Made by a program: the position numbers and the translations under genes. This document shows, in pieces, positions 5,305-12,571 of a stretch of DNA of 14,025 nucleotides. The notes under the pieces are model-generated. The model did no database searches, was not told where the DNA came from, and saw nothing but the letters and a program-made list of their open reading frames with translations. The DNA is taken from NCBI GenBank assembly GCA_937893145.1, contig CALBJW010000076.1, forward strand, positions 1 through 14,025, given 5' to 3'. Numbering within the stretch: position 1 is the first letter of the stretch; the number at the start of each line of letters is the position of its first letter. This stretch comes from an uncultured Prevotellaceae bacterium. Its GTDB lineage: Bacteria; Bacteroidota; Bacteroidia; Bacteroidales; Bacteroidaceae.

Positions 5305-8300
5305 ATGAAAAACATTTTAGGTTTAGATTTGGGAACCAATTCTATTGGTTGGGCCAAAATCTCTATTGATGAAAATGGTAATGCTCTACCACAAATCAAA
5401 CTTGGCAGTCGCATTATCCCTATGAGCCAAGATGTACTTGGCAAGTTTGATAGTGGTGTGACTGAATCTCAAACTGCTGCTCGCACCGGTTTTAGAGGTA
5501 CGCGAAGATTAAGAGAAAGATGCTTACAGCGTAGAGAGCGTTTGCTGCGAGTATTGCACATTCTAAATTTTCTCCCAGAACATTTTGACAATGCTATTGG
5601 TTGGAACAAAAACAACAATAAGACTTACGGTAAGTTTATCGATGATTCAGAGCCAAAGATAGCATGGAAACGAGATGCTGATGGAAAGATGAAGTTTATC
5701 TTTATGGAGGCATTCAATGAGATGCTTTCCGATTTTGCAAAATATCAGCCTGCACTCGTTGCAGAGGGCAAGAAGATTCCGCTCGACTGGACTCTTTACT
5801 ATCTTCGAGACAAAGCTACAAGGCAAGCCATAACCAAAGAACAGCTTGCGTGGATTCTGCTCAATTTCAATCAGAAGAGAGGATACTATCAGTTGCGTGG
5901 AGAAGATGAAGAAGAGGACAAATCGAAGTTGGAAGAATACTATGAACTAAAGGTTACCAGAGTGGAAGCAACTGATGAAAAGAGAGGAAATGACACATGG
6001 TATAATGTCTATCTTGAAAATGGATGGATATATCGTCGTCCAAGTCGCACATCGCTTGAGGATTGGACGGGAAAGGTCAAAGAATTCATAGTGACCACAA
6101 CTCTTGATGCAGATGGTAATGTTAAACTTGACAAGGATGGCAACCCTCGTCGCTCATTCCGTGCTCCTGGTGCAGATGATTGGAAACTGCAGAAGAAGCG
6201 TGCAGAAGCTTCAATCGAAACTTCTGGCAAGACTGTAGGTTCTTATATTTATGCAAGTCTGCTTAACGACCCAACGAATAAAGTGAGAGGAAAACTTGTG
6301 CGAACCGTAGAACGCAAGTTCTATAAAAGCGAACTTATAAAGATACTCAACAAGCAAGCAGAATATATTCCAGAACTCAAGGACCATACTCTTTTGGAAG
6401 ATTGTGCAAGGGAACTCTATGCACGCAACATTCCTCATCAGAATAGCCTTAAGAAGAAAGATATGACATACTTGCTCGTTGAGGATTTGCTCTTCTATCA
6501 GCGACCACTCAAGAGCAAGAAGTCTCTCATCTCCAACTGCCCTTACGAACATTATGACTATGTTGACAAGGAAACAGGAGAGGTGAAAGTTCAGCATATT
6601 AAGGTTATAGCAAAGTCTAACCCTTATTATCAAGAATTCCGCTTGTGGCAATTTATCCGAAACCTAAGATTGTATGAGCGCGAAGGAATTGATGAAAACG
6701 AGGTGACATCTATATACCTGAAAAATGAAGAAGACTATGAGCGTCTCTTCACTTTCCTTAATGATCGCAAGGATATAAGCCAGGATGCATTGATGAAAGA
6801 TTTTCTTGGTTTGAAGAAACCAAGAGGAAAAGAGAGCAAGTATCCACTCCGTTGGAATTATGTAGAAGACAAGTCTTACCCATGCAATGAGACTCGCCAC
6901 ATCATGCTCAATGCACTCAACAAAGCAAATATCCCAACAGCCCTAATAAACAACAAAGATGTAGAGTACCGCTTGTGGCATGTCCTCTATTCAGTTGAAG
7001 ATAGAAACGAGCTCATCAGTGCATTGAAGCAATTTGCAAGTAAAAACAACCTCCCAGAATCATTCGTAGAAGAGTTCAAGAAGATTCCATCATTCAAGAA
7101 GGAATATGGTGCATACTCGGAAAAGGCTGTAAAGAAACTTCTTTCCGTGATGCGAATGGGTAGATTCTGGGATGAAGAATGCATCCCTTCAAGTGTCAAT
7201 CGTATATTTAATGGAGAACTTGATGACAACATTAAGTCTCGAATGAGCAAACAAGGATTCTCCCCTCAATCCATTTCAGACTGCAAGGGACTCCCAGAGT
7301 GGCTTGCATGTTATGCTGTGTATGGTCGCCATTCAGAGGCACAGGATTTGGCACGCTGGGAGACACCTGCCCAGTTGAAATCATTCATACACGACTTCAA
7401 GCAGTACTCGCTCCGTAACCCAATCGTAGAGCAATGCGTACTCGAAACCCTTCGCACAGTTTGTGATATTTGGGAAGAATGCGGACACATAGATGAAATA
7501 CATCTTGAACTCGGCAGAAGTATGAAGAGTACGGCAGACCAGCGCAAGAGAATGACCGACCGCAATATCGAGAATGAGAACACAAATATGCGTATCAAAG
7601 AATTGCTTCTCGAACTCAAAAATGATAGCGGCATTCAAGATGTTCGTCCATACTCACCAATGCAGCAGGATATTCTCCGCATCTACGAAGAAGGTGCATT
7701 GCAGGAACTCACGAAGGAGGACAAGGACTTTGATGAAATAAACCGTATCTCACGTCTTGCGACTCCAACACATTCCGAACTCATCAAGTATAAACTTTGG
7801 TTGGAGCAGAAATACCGCTCCCCATATACGGGCGAAGCCATTTCGCTCTCTAAACTTTTCACACCTGCATACCAGATTGAGCATGTAATCCCACAAGGCA
7901 GATTCTTCGACGATTCGCTTTCAAACAAAGTGATTTGTGAAGCCGAAGTCAATCAGCTAAAGACTAATATGCTCGGCTATGAGTTCATCAAAAAGTGTGG
8001 AGGTCAGATAGTCCATTGTCCAACACTTGGTAAAGTTAAGGTGTTCACGGAACAAGAATACAAGTCTTTCGTTGCAGACCACTACACTAACAATCGAGCA
8101 AAAGCAAAGAAACTCATGATGGATGACATTCCAGAAGAGTTTATTCAGCGTCAGATGAACGACAGCCGCTATATAAGCAAGGTCATCAAAGGTCTCCTCT
8201 CAAATGTGGTACGTGAGCAGAATGAAGTGGATGCCATCTCAAAGAATGTCATCCCTTGCACCGGTGGAATCACAGATCGCTTGAAGCACGATTGGGGGCT

Positions 8301-9753
8301 TAATGATGTCTGGAACCGCATAGTAAGCCCACGATTCCAGCGAATGAATGTGCTTACCAACTCAGAAGATTTCGGACATTGGGAAGACAAGGATGGAAAA
8401 CGAGTGTTCCAGACTACGATGCCGCTCGAACTCCAACGAGGATTTAGCAAGAAACGTATAGACCATCGCCACCACGCAATGGATGCACTCGTTATTGCTC
8501 TCGCCTCACGCAACATAATCAGTTATCTCAACAACGAAAGCGCTCGCGACACCCAGCGTCGTGAAGACCTTCGCAGATTGCTTTGTGACAAGAACCGTGT
8601 CATCCGCAAGCCTTGGGAAACATTCACGCAGGATGCGTATGCTGCTCTTCAAGATATTGTGGTAAGTTTCAAACACTACATTCGTGTCATCAACAAGGCA
8701 AGCAATTATTATGAGCACTACAACGAAGATGGTAAAAAGGTTCTTGTAGCACAAAAGAGCGAAGGACAATGGGCGGTGCGCAAGCCAATGCACAAAGAGA
8801 CAGTATTTGGACTTGTGAACCTAAAGCGTACAAAGGAAATTCCATTAAACAGGGCTCTCGAACAGGTTTATAATATTGTAGATAAAGACCTCAAGAAGAA
8901 GATTCAGTCTCTTATGGCTGAGGGAATGGACAAAAAGAAGATTTTGGCACACTTCAAAAACGCAGACAACAAGTTTAATGGTAAGTCGGTATCTAAGGTA
9001 GAAGTATATTATTTCTCCAATGATACTAACGAGCCTATGGTCGCTACACGCAAATCTCTTGATGACACATTCGATACAAAGAGAATTAAAAGTATCACAG
9101 ATACTGGAATACAAAAGATACTCCTTAATTATCTTGAATCGAAGGGCAATGATCCAAAGGTTGCATTCTCTCCAGAAGGCATAATGGATATGAATGAGCA
9201 TATCGAAGAATATAATGGAGGGAAGAAGCACCAGCCGATATTGAAAGTAAGGGTATGTGAACCACAAGGAGAAAAATATACTGTGGGTGCTAATGGAAAT
9301 AAGAAAAACAAATATGTAGAAGCTCAAAGCGGAACGAACTTGTTTTTGGCTATTTATGAAGATGAATATGGTAATCGTTCTTATCAAACGATACCATTCA
9401 ATAAGGTTGCAGAACGATTAAAAATGGGTTGGTCTCCTGTTCCGGAAGCAAATGAAAAAGGAGTTGCATTGAAATTTTATCTTTCTCCTAATGATTTAGT
9501 CTATGTACCTACTGAAGACGAAAGATTACAGCAAAGCCCAATCATTGATAAGAGCAGAATTTATAAGATGGTTTCTTCTACAGGCTCAGTGGTGTATTTT
9601 GTGCCAAATACTCTTGCGTCAATATTGCAGAACAAAGTCGAATTCATGTCACTAAACAAGATGGAAAAATCGATTGATGGGGAAACAATAAAGGCTGTTT
9701 GTTGGAAACTCGAAGTTGACCGTCTTGGCAATATCACCAAAATAATCCGATAA
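5305..9753 (+). CDS. cas9: CRISPR-associated endonuclease Cas9, large type II-C form
   Basis: This 1482-residue effector binds crRNA:tracrRNA and cuts both strands of matching DNA. All catalytic motifs are visible: RuvC-I LGLDLGTNSIGWA with Asp8; the arginine-rich bridge helix at about 58-86; RuvC-II IHLELGRS with Glu735; an HNH domain at about 837-892 with IEHVIPQ (His860) and SNKV (Asn874); and RuvC-III DHRHHAMDALVIA with His1057 and Asp1060. The C-terminal part, after about 1150, is the expected PAM-interacting region. The length is well above the approx. 1000-1100 residues of compact II-C enzymes but usual for Bacteroidota Cas9. ATG 5305 is chosen because the RuvC-I motif follows at once. 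cas1 starts 3 bases after the stop. No csn2 or cas4 is present, which defines II-C. Leu codon use shifts from CTC/CTT in the middle to TTA/TTG/CTT near both ends, hinting at a mosaic gene. Confidence 0.98.
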   Translation: MKNILGLDLGTNSIGWAKISIDENGNALPQIKLGSRIIPMSQDVLGKFDSGVTESQTAARTGFRGTRRLRERCLQRRERLLRVLHILNFLPEHFDNAIGWNKNNNKTYGKFIDDSEPKIAWKRDADGKMKFIFMEAFNEMLSDFAKYQPALVAEGKKIPLDWTLYYLRDKATRQAITKEQLAWILLNFNQKRGYYQLRGEDEEEDKSKLEEYYELKVTRVEATDEKRGNDTWYNVYLENGWIYRRPSRTSLEDWTGKVKEFIVTTTLDADGNVKLDKDGNPRRSFRAPGADDWKLQKKRAEASIETSGKTVGSYIYASLLNDPTNKVRGKLVRTVERKFYKSELIKILNKQAEYIPELKDHTLLEDCARELYARNIPHQNSLKKKDMTYLLVEDLLFYQRPLKSKKSLISNCPYEHYDYVDKETGEVKVQHIKVIAKSNPYYQEFRLWQFIRNLRLYEREGIDENEVTSIYLKNEEDYERLFTFLNDRKDISQDALMKDFLGLKKPRGKESKYPLRWNYVEDKSYPCNETRHIMLNALNKANIPTALINNKDVEYRLWHVLYSVEDRNELISALKQFASKNNLPESFVEEFKKIPSFKKEYGAYSEKAVKKLLSVMRMGRFWDEECIPSSVNRIFNGELDDNIKSRMSKQGFSPQSISDCKGLPEWLACYAVYGRHSEAQDLARWETPAQLKSFIHDFKQYSLRNPIVEQCVLETLRTVCDIWEECGHIDEIHLELGRSMKSTADQRKRMTDRNIENENTNMRIKELLLELKNDSGIQDVRPYSPMQQDILRIYEEGALQELTKEDKDFDEINRISRLATPTHSELIKYKLWLEQKYRSPYTGEAISLSKLFTPAYQIEHVIPQGRFFDDSLSNKVICEAEVNQLKTNMLGYEFIKKCGGQIVHCPTLGKVKVFTEQEYKSFVADHYTNNRAKAKKLMMDDIPEEFIQRQMNDSRYISKVIKGLLSNVVREQNEVDAISKNVIPCTGGITDRLKHDWGLNDVWNRIVSPRFQRMNVLTNSEDFGHWEDKDGKRVFQTTMPLELQRGFSKKRIDHRHHAMDALVIALASRNIISYLNNESARDTQRREDLRRLLCDKNRVIRKPWETFTQDAYAALQDIVVSFKHYIRVINKASNYYEHYNEDGKKVLVAQKSEGQWAVRKPMHKETVFGLVNLKRTKEIPLNRALEQVYNIVDKDLKKKIQSLMAEGMDKKKILAHFKNADNKFNGKSVSKVEVYYFSNDTNEPMVATRKSLDDTFDTKRIKSITDTGIQKILLNYLESKGNDPKVAFSPEGIMDMNEHIEEYNGGKKHQPILKVRVCEPQGEKYTVGANGNKKNKYVEAQSGTNLFLAIYEDEYGNRSYQTIPFNKVAERLKMGWSPVPEANEKGVALKFYLSPNDLVYVPTEDERLQQSPIIDKSRIYKMVSSTGSVVYFVPNTLASILQNKVEFMSLNKMEKSIDGETIKAVCWKLEVDRLGNITKIIR

Positions 9754-9756
9754 TCT

Positions 9757-10692
9757 ATGATCAAGAAAACACTCTACTTTGGCAATCCAACCTACCTCTC
9801 GCTTCGTGATGCACAACTTGTCATCAAGATGCCAGAGATAGAGAAGAATGACACATTGCCCGAACCATACAAGAAAGCAGCAGAGCGCACCATACCGATA
9901 GAAGACATCGGTGTGGTGGTGCTCGACAACAAGCGCATCACGATAACTACAGGAGTTATGGAAGCTTTACTCGACAACAATTGTGCTGTTATCACCTGCG
10001 ATAGCAAGAATATGCCTATAGGGCTGATGCTTCCACTTACGGGCAACACATTGCAAAGTGAGCGTTTTCACGACCAAATAGAAGCTTCCCTCCCTCTCCG
10101 CAAGCAACTATGGCAGCAAACCATACGACAGAAGATTGCTAACCAAGAGAATGTGCTTCGACTCTATACCTCTACCAACACAAACTGTATGAAAGTATGG
10201 GCTGGAGATGTAAAGAGTGGAGATACAGAAAACATGGAGGCACGAGCCGCTGCTTATTATTGGAAGAATCTTTTCCCCGATATACCCGACTTCGTGCGAG
10301 GAAGAGATGGGGAGCCACCAAACAATCTGCTCAACTATGGGTATGCCATACTGAGAGCCGTGATAGCAAGGGCATTAGTAGGAAGTGGACTTCTGCCCAC
10401 TTTTGGCATCCATCACCATAATCGCTATAATGCATACTGCCTTGCAGACGACATCATGGAGCCTTATCGACCTTATGTCGATGAACTTGTCATACAAATT
10501 ATGCACGAGGAAGATGATTACACAGAACTAACACGCGACCTCAAAGCCAAACTTCTACAAATACCAGTTCTTGATGTTGTAATAGATGGTAAACGCAGTC
10601 CTCTTATGATTGCGGCAGGCATCACAACATCATCACTATACAAATGTTTTAGTGGAGAAAGGAGGCAAATCAGTTACCCTACAAGAAATTAG
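9757..10692 (+). CDS. cas1: CRISPR-associated endonuclease/integrase Cas1 (type II)
   Basis: Cas1 (311 aa) is the integrase that, with Cas2, inserts new spacers at the leader-side repeat. The metal-binding residues are visible: Glu161 in ENMEARAAAYYW, His219 or a neighbour in FGIHHHNRYN, and Asp232/Glu235 in LADDIMEPYRPYVDEL. NLLNYGYAILRAVIARAL before the histidine is a typical Cas1 helix. The C-terminus SLYKCFSGERRQISYP is also usual for type II Cas1. The start lies 3 bases past the cas9 stop, so the two are translated from one mRNA, possibly coupled. cas2 begins 8 bases downstream. The gene is intact and of normal length, so acquisition may be functional. Confidence 0.97.
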   Translation: MIKKTLYFGNPTYLSLRDAQLVIKMPEIEKNDTLPEPYKKAAERTIPIEDIGVVVLDNKRITITTGVMEALLDNNCAVITCDSKNMPIGLMLPLTGNTLQSERFHDQIEASLPLRKQLWQQTIRQKIANQENVLRLYTSTNTNCMKVWAGDVKSGDTENMEARAAAYYWKNLFPDIPDFVRGRDGEPPNNLLNYGYAILRAVIARALVGSGLLPTFGIHHHNRYNAYCLADDIMEPYRPYVDELVIQIMHEEDDYTELTRDLKAKLLQIPVLDVVIDGKRSPLMIAAGITTSSLYKCFSGERRQISYPTRN

Positions 10693-10700
10693 CGACCGAT

Positions 10701-11045
10701 ATGCTATTTGATTTCTCACGCCTAAGCGAATACCGTGTTATGTGGATACTCGTATTCTTCGACTTGCCAACGGAAACAAAGAAAGACAAAAAGGCTTATC
10801 AAGATTTCCGTAAGAATCTTCAGCGAGACGGATTCACTATGTTTCAGTTCTCCATCTATGTTCGCCATTGTGCAAGCAAGGAGAACATGGAAGTACACAT
10901 CAAGCGTGTAAAATCATTCCTACCTGAATTTGGCAAGGTTGGCATACTCAACATCACCGACAAGCAGTTTGGTGACATAGAACTCTTCTATGGCAAAAAA
11001 TCTCAGAAACCAAATGCACCAGGTCAGCAATTAGAGCTGTTTTGA
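10701..11045 (+). CDS. cas2: CRISPR-associated protein Cas2
   Basis: Cas2 (114 aa) dimerises and bridges two Cas1 dimers during spacer integration. The ferredoxin-like fold is recognisable: strand one VMWILVFFDLP with Asp21, then KAYQDFRKNLQRDGFTMFQFSIYVRHC, and a late strand VGILNITDKQFGDIELFYG. ATG 10701 (MLFDFSRLSEYRVMW) gives the extended N-terminus common in Bacteroidota type II Cas2; an in-frame ATG 13 codons later would begin directly at the first strand. It is the last gene of the cas operon, 8 bases after cas1, and is followed within 40 bases by a strong terminator. Confidence 0.96.
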   Translation: MLFDFSRLSEYRVMWILVFFDLPTETKKDKKAYQDFRKNLQRDGFTMFQFSIYVRHCASKENMEVHIKRVKSFLPEFGKVGILNITDKQFGDIELFYGKKSQKPNAPGQQLELF

Positions 11046-11080
11046 CAACTCGACTTTACAATGATTCACATATTATTAGA

Positions 11081-11119
11081 AAAAGGAATCTCATTCACTC
11101 AAGAATGGGATTCCTTTTT
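11081..11119. terminator. Bidirectional terminator between cas2 and the array
   Basis: AAAAGGAATC-T-CATTC pairs with GAATG-G-GATTCCTTTT around a 6-base loop, a 16-bp stem with one G-T pair. The plus strand continues TTTTTATAC and the minus strand TTTTTCTAATAA, so it can end both the cas operon mRNA and the array transcripts arriving from the opposite direction. The 68 bases between it and the first repeat hold nothing recognisable and act as array trailer. Confidence 0.85.
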
Positions 11120-11187
11120 ATACATAGTCTTTTTTATTTCTAATCAACTCTACAAATGGCTGATCTTCAGCATTATGTATATAGTCA

Positions 11188-12078
11188 GTTGTTTGCGACT
11201 ATGCAAAGATACTAATTTGTCAGCAATTCACAACACAAGGAAATAAGTCTCAATTTGCGAAAATGTTGTTTGCGACTATGCAAAGATACTAATTTGTCAG
11301 CAATTCACAACATTTTGTCGTTGGGGGGGCGAGAGCTTCCCGTTGTTTGCGACTATGCAAAGATACTAATTTGTCAGCAATTCACAACTGTTACATCTTT
11401 CATGCCTAAAAAGCAGTTGTTGTTTGCGACTATGCAAAGATACTAATTTGTCAGCAATTCACAACAGAACTGCAAGGCGGCAGAGGACGAAGCGGTTGTT
11501 TGCGACTATGCAAAGATACTAATTTGTCAGCAATTCACAACATAAAACAGTTACTTTTGCAACATCTTAATGTTGTTTGCGACTATGCAAAGATACTAAT
11601 TTGTCAGCAATTCACAACATCTGCTTCCATTAGTCGTTCTTTTCTAAAGTTGTTTGCGACTATGCAAAGATACTAATTTGTCAGCAATTCACAACGATAA
11701 AGCAACTGAACAATTCTATGTAGGGTTGTTTGCGACTATGCAAAGATACTAATTTGTCAGCAATTCACAACTCCAGCCGAAGCCGTTGCTCCAGTAGTCA
11801 TGTTGTTTGCGACTATGCAAAGATACTAATTTGTCAGCAATTCACAACAACTTCTCATACTCTTACTATGTCAACTGGTTGTTTGCGACTATGCAAAGAT
11901 ACTAATTTGTCAGCAATTCACAACACTCTCTAAAATGCAGCAGCAAAGGCGGCTGTTGTTTGCGACTATGCAAAGATACTAATTTGTCAGCAATTCACAA
12001 CCGTCTCGAAAGCAATGTTTCAGAATTAACCGTTGTTTGCGACTATGCAAAGATACTAATTTGTCAGCAATTCACAAC
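11188..12078 (-). CRISPR. Type II-C CRISPR array, 12 repeats and 11 spacers
   Basis: Twelve repeats of 47 bp appear identical. In crRNA sense (minus strand) the repeat begins GTTGTGAATTGCTGAC and ends GTCGCAAACAAC, so the ends are complementary over 5 bases. Repeats start on the plus strand at 11188, 11265, 11342, 11419, 11495, 11572, 11649, 11725, 11802, 11878, 11955 and 12032. Eight spacers are 30 bp and three (11466-11494, 11696-11724, 11849-11877) are 29 bp. The anti-repeat in tracrRNA fixes the transcribed strand as minus, towards cas2. The leader side should therefore be at 12079 and the oldest spacer near 11235. No degenerate terminal repeat is seen. Short frames encoding CDYAKILICQQFTT-like repeats are only translations of the array. 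Confidence 0.98.
12041..12078 (-). promoter_or_regulatory. Promoter inside the CRISPR repeat (leader-most copy; same in all 12)
   Basis: In crRNA sense, bases 2-4 of the repeat are TTG and bases 24-31 are TATCTTTG, 19 bases apart, an exact match to the Bacteroidota TTG/TAnnTTTG promoter. For this copy the elements lie at 12077-12075 and 12055-12048. Transcription would start near base 37 of the repeat, about 10 bases before the next spacer. Since all repeats are identical, every spacer has its own promoter. Promoters within repeats are known for Neisseria type II-C arrays; here the claim rests on motif and spacing only. Confidence 0.65.
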
Positions 12079-12108
12079 TTGTTGGGGCACTCGCTTTTAT
12101 TATGTCAG

Positions 12109-12291
12109 GGGTCTGTCAGGATTACAAGAATTGAAACAGGCAATACTCCAATCTTCGTACCTTCACAATCCAGATATATATGAAGTATCACCTGCTTATG
12201 TCCGCAAAGATAGTGAATATACAAGAAACGAGCAAGGAAAAGTAGAAAAACTTATAAAAAGAAATCAAAGTACAGTTCCATCCCCCCTGTA
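12109..12291 (+). pseudogene. Coding remnant of an unidentified gene next to the array
   Basis: From about 12109 to 12256 the plus strand reads as protein-like sequence (SGLQELKQAILQSS, NPDIYEVSPAYVRKDSEY, TRNEQGKVEKLIKRN), with normal codon composition but no start codon of its own: the frame runs back into the CRISPR array. At 12257 it enters the 122-bp direct repeat and stops there at TAA (12291-12289). This looks like the end or an inner piece of a gene whose front was lost. I do not recognise the family. It occupies the position where the CRISPR leader is expected. Confidence 0.4.
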
Positions 12292-12378
12292 AAGAATCTG
12301 TCATTTCGATTTTATAGCCCCCTCCCAGCCTCCCCCAAAAGGGAGGGGGTGCCTCCGGATAGTATGATTGAACGATAA
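12257..12378. repeat. 122-bp direct repeat, copy 1
   Basis: The sequence is identical base for base to 13778-13899 (offset 1521). It holds a C/G-rich inverted repeat, CCCCCTCCC (12319-12327) and GGGAGGGGG (12342-12350), able to form a 9-bp hairpin, and ends TGATTGAACGATAA. The two copies bracket the fic gene. Confidence 0.95.
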
Positions 12379-12452
12379 CTTCAAAAAGGTGTCAGTCCCC
12401 TTTGGTTGAACGTTCGTTGAAAGGTATCATATTGTATTCAAGAATAAATTAT

Positions 12453-12571
12453 ATGTCCAATAAATGGCGTTTTATTGTCCATGTTAGCCATAACGTGCCC
12501 AATAAATGGCGTTTTGTTGTGCACGTCATCATGAACATGCCCAACAAATGGCGTTTTATTGTGCACGTTTA
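12453..12571. repeat. Three 42-bp-spaced repeats at the 3' end of fic
   Basis: Three copies of a 33-base core start at 12453, 12495 and 12537, exactly 42 bp apart. Each holds an inverted repeat, CAAYAAA-tggcgt-TTTRTTG, with outer ATG/CAT or GTGC/GCAC arms. The third copy overlaps the fic stop codon (12558-12556). On the plus strand the cores read NKWRF(I/V)VHV in one open frame starting at ATG 12453 and ending at 12587 (44 codons); on the minus strand they read NKTPF(I/V)GH. They could be fic terminator hairpins, a binding-site array or a small repeat-peptide gene. Confidence 0.8.

Noticed and set aside
6211..9387. Minus-strand frames within cas9
   Set aside because: They lie inside a gene with all Cas9 motifs in order; their translations are low-complexity and hydrophobic, as expected of antisense reading.
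11188..12078. Open frames through the array encoding repeated LCKDTNLSAIHN or CDYAKILICQQFTT segments
   Set aside because: They are translations of the 47-bp CRISPR repeats; the period and identity are those of the array, not of a protein family.
11188..12078. Array transcribed from the plus strand, continuing the cas operon
   Set aside because: The anti-repeat followed by nexus and terminator is found only on the minus strand upstream of cas9, so its pairing partner is the minus-strand repeat; a terminator also separates cas2 from the array.
12106..12125. Possible degenerate thirteenth repeat (TGTCAGGATTACAAG resembles TGTCAGCAATTCACAA)
   Set aside because: Needs two gaps and several mismatches over 17 bases, and no trace of the other 30 repeat bases is found at the right distance.
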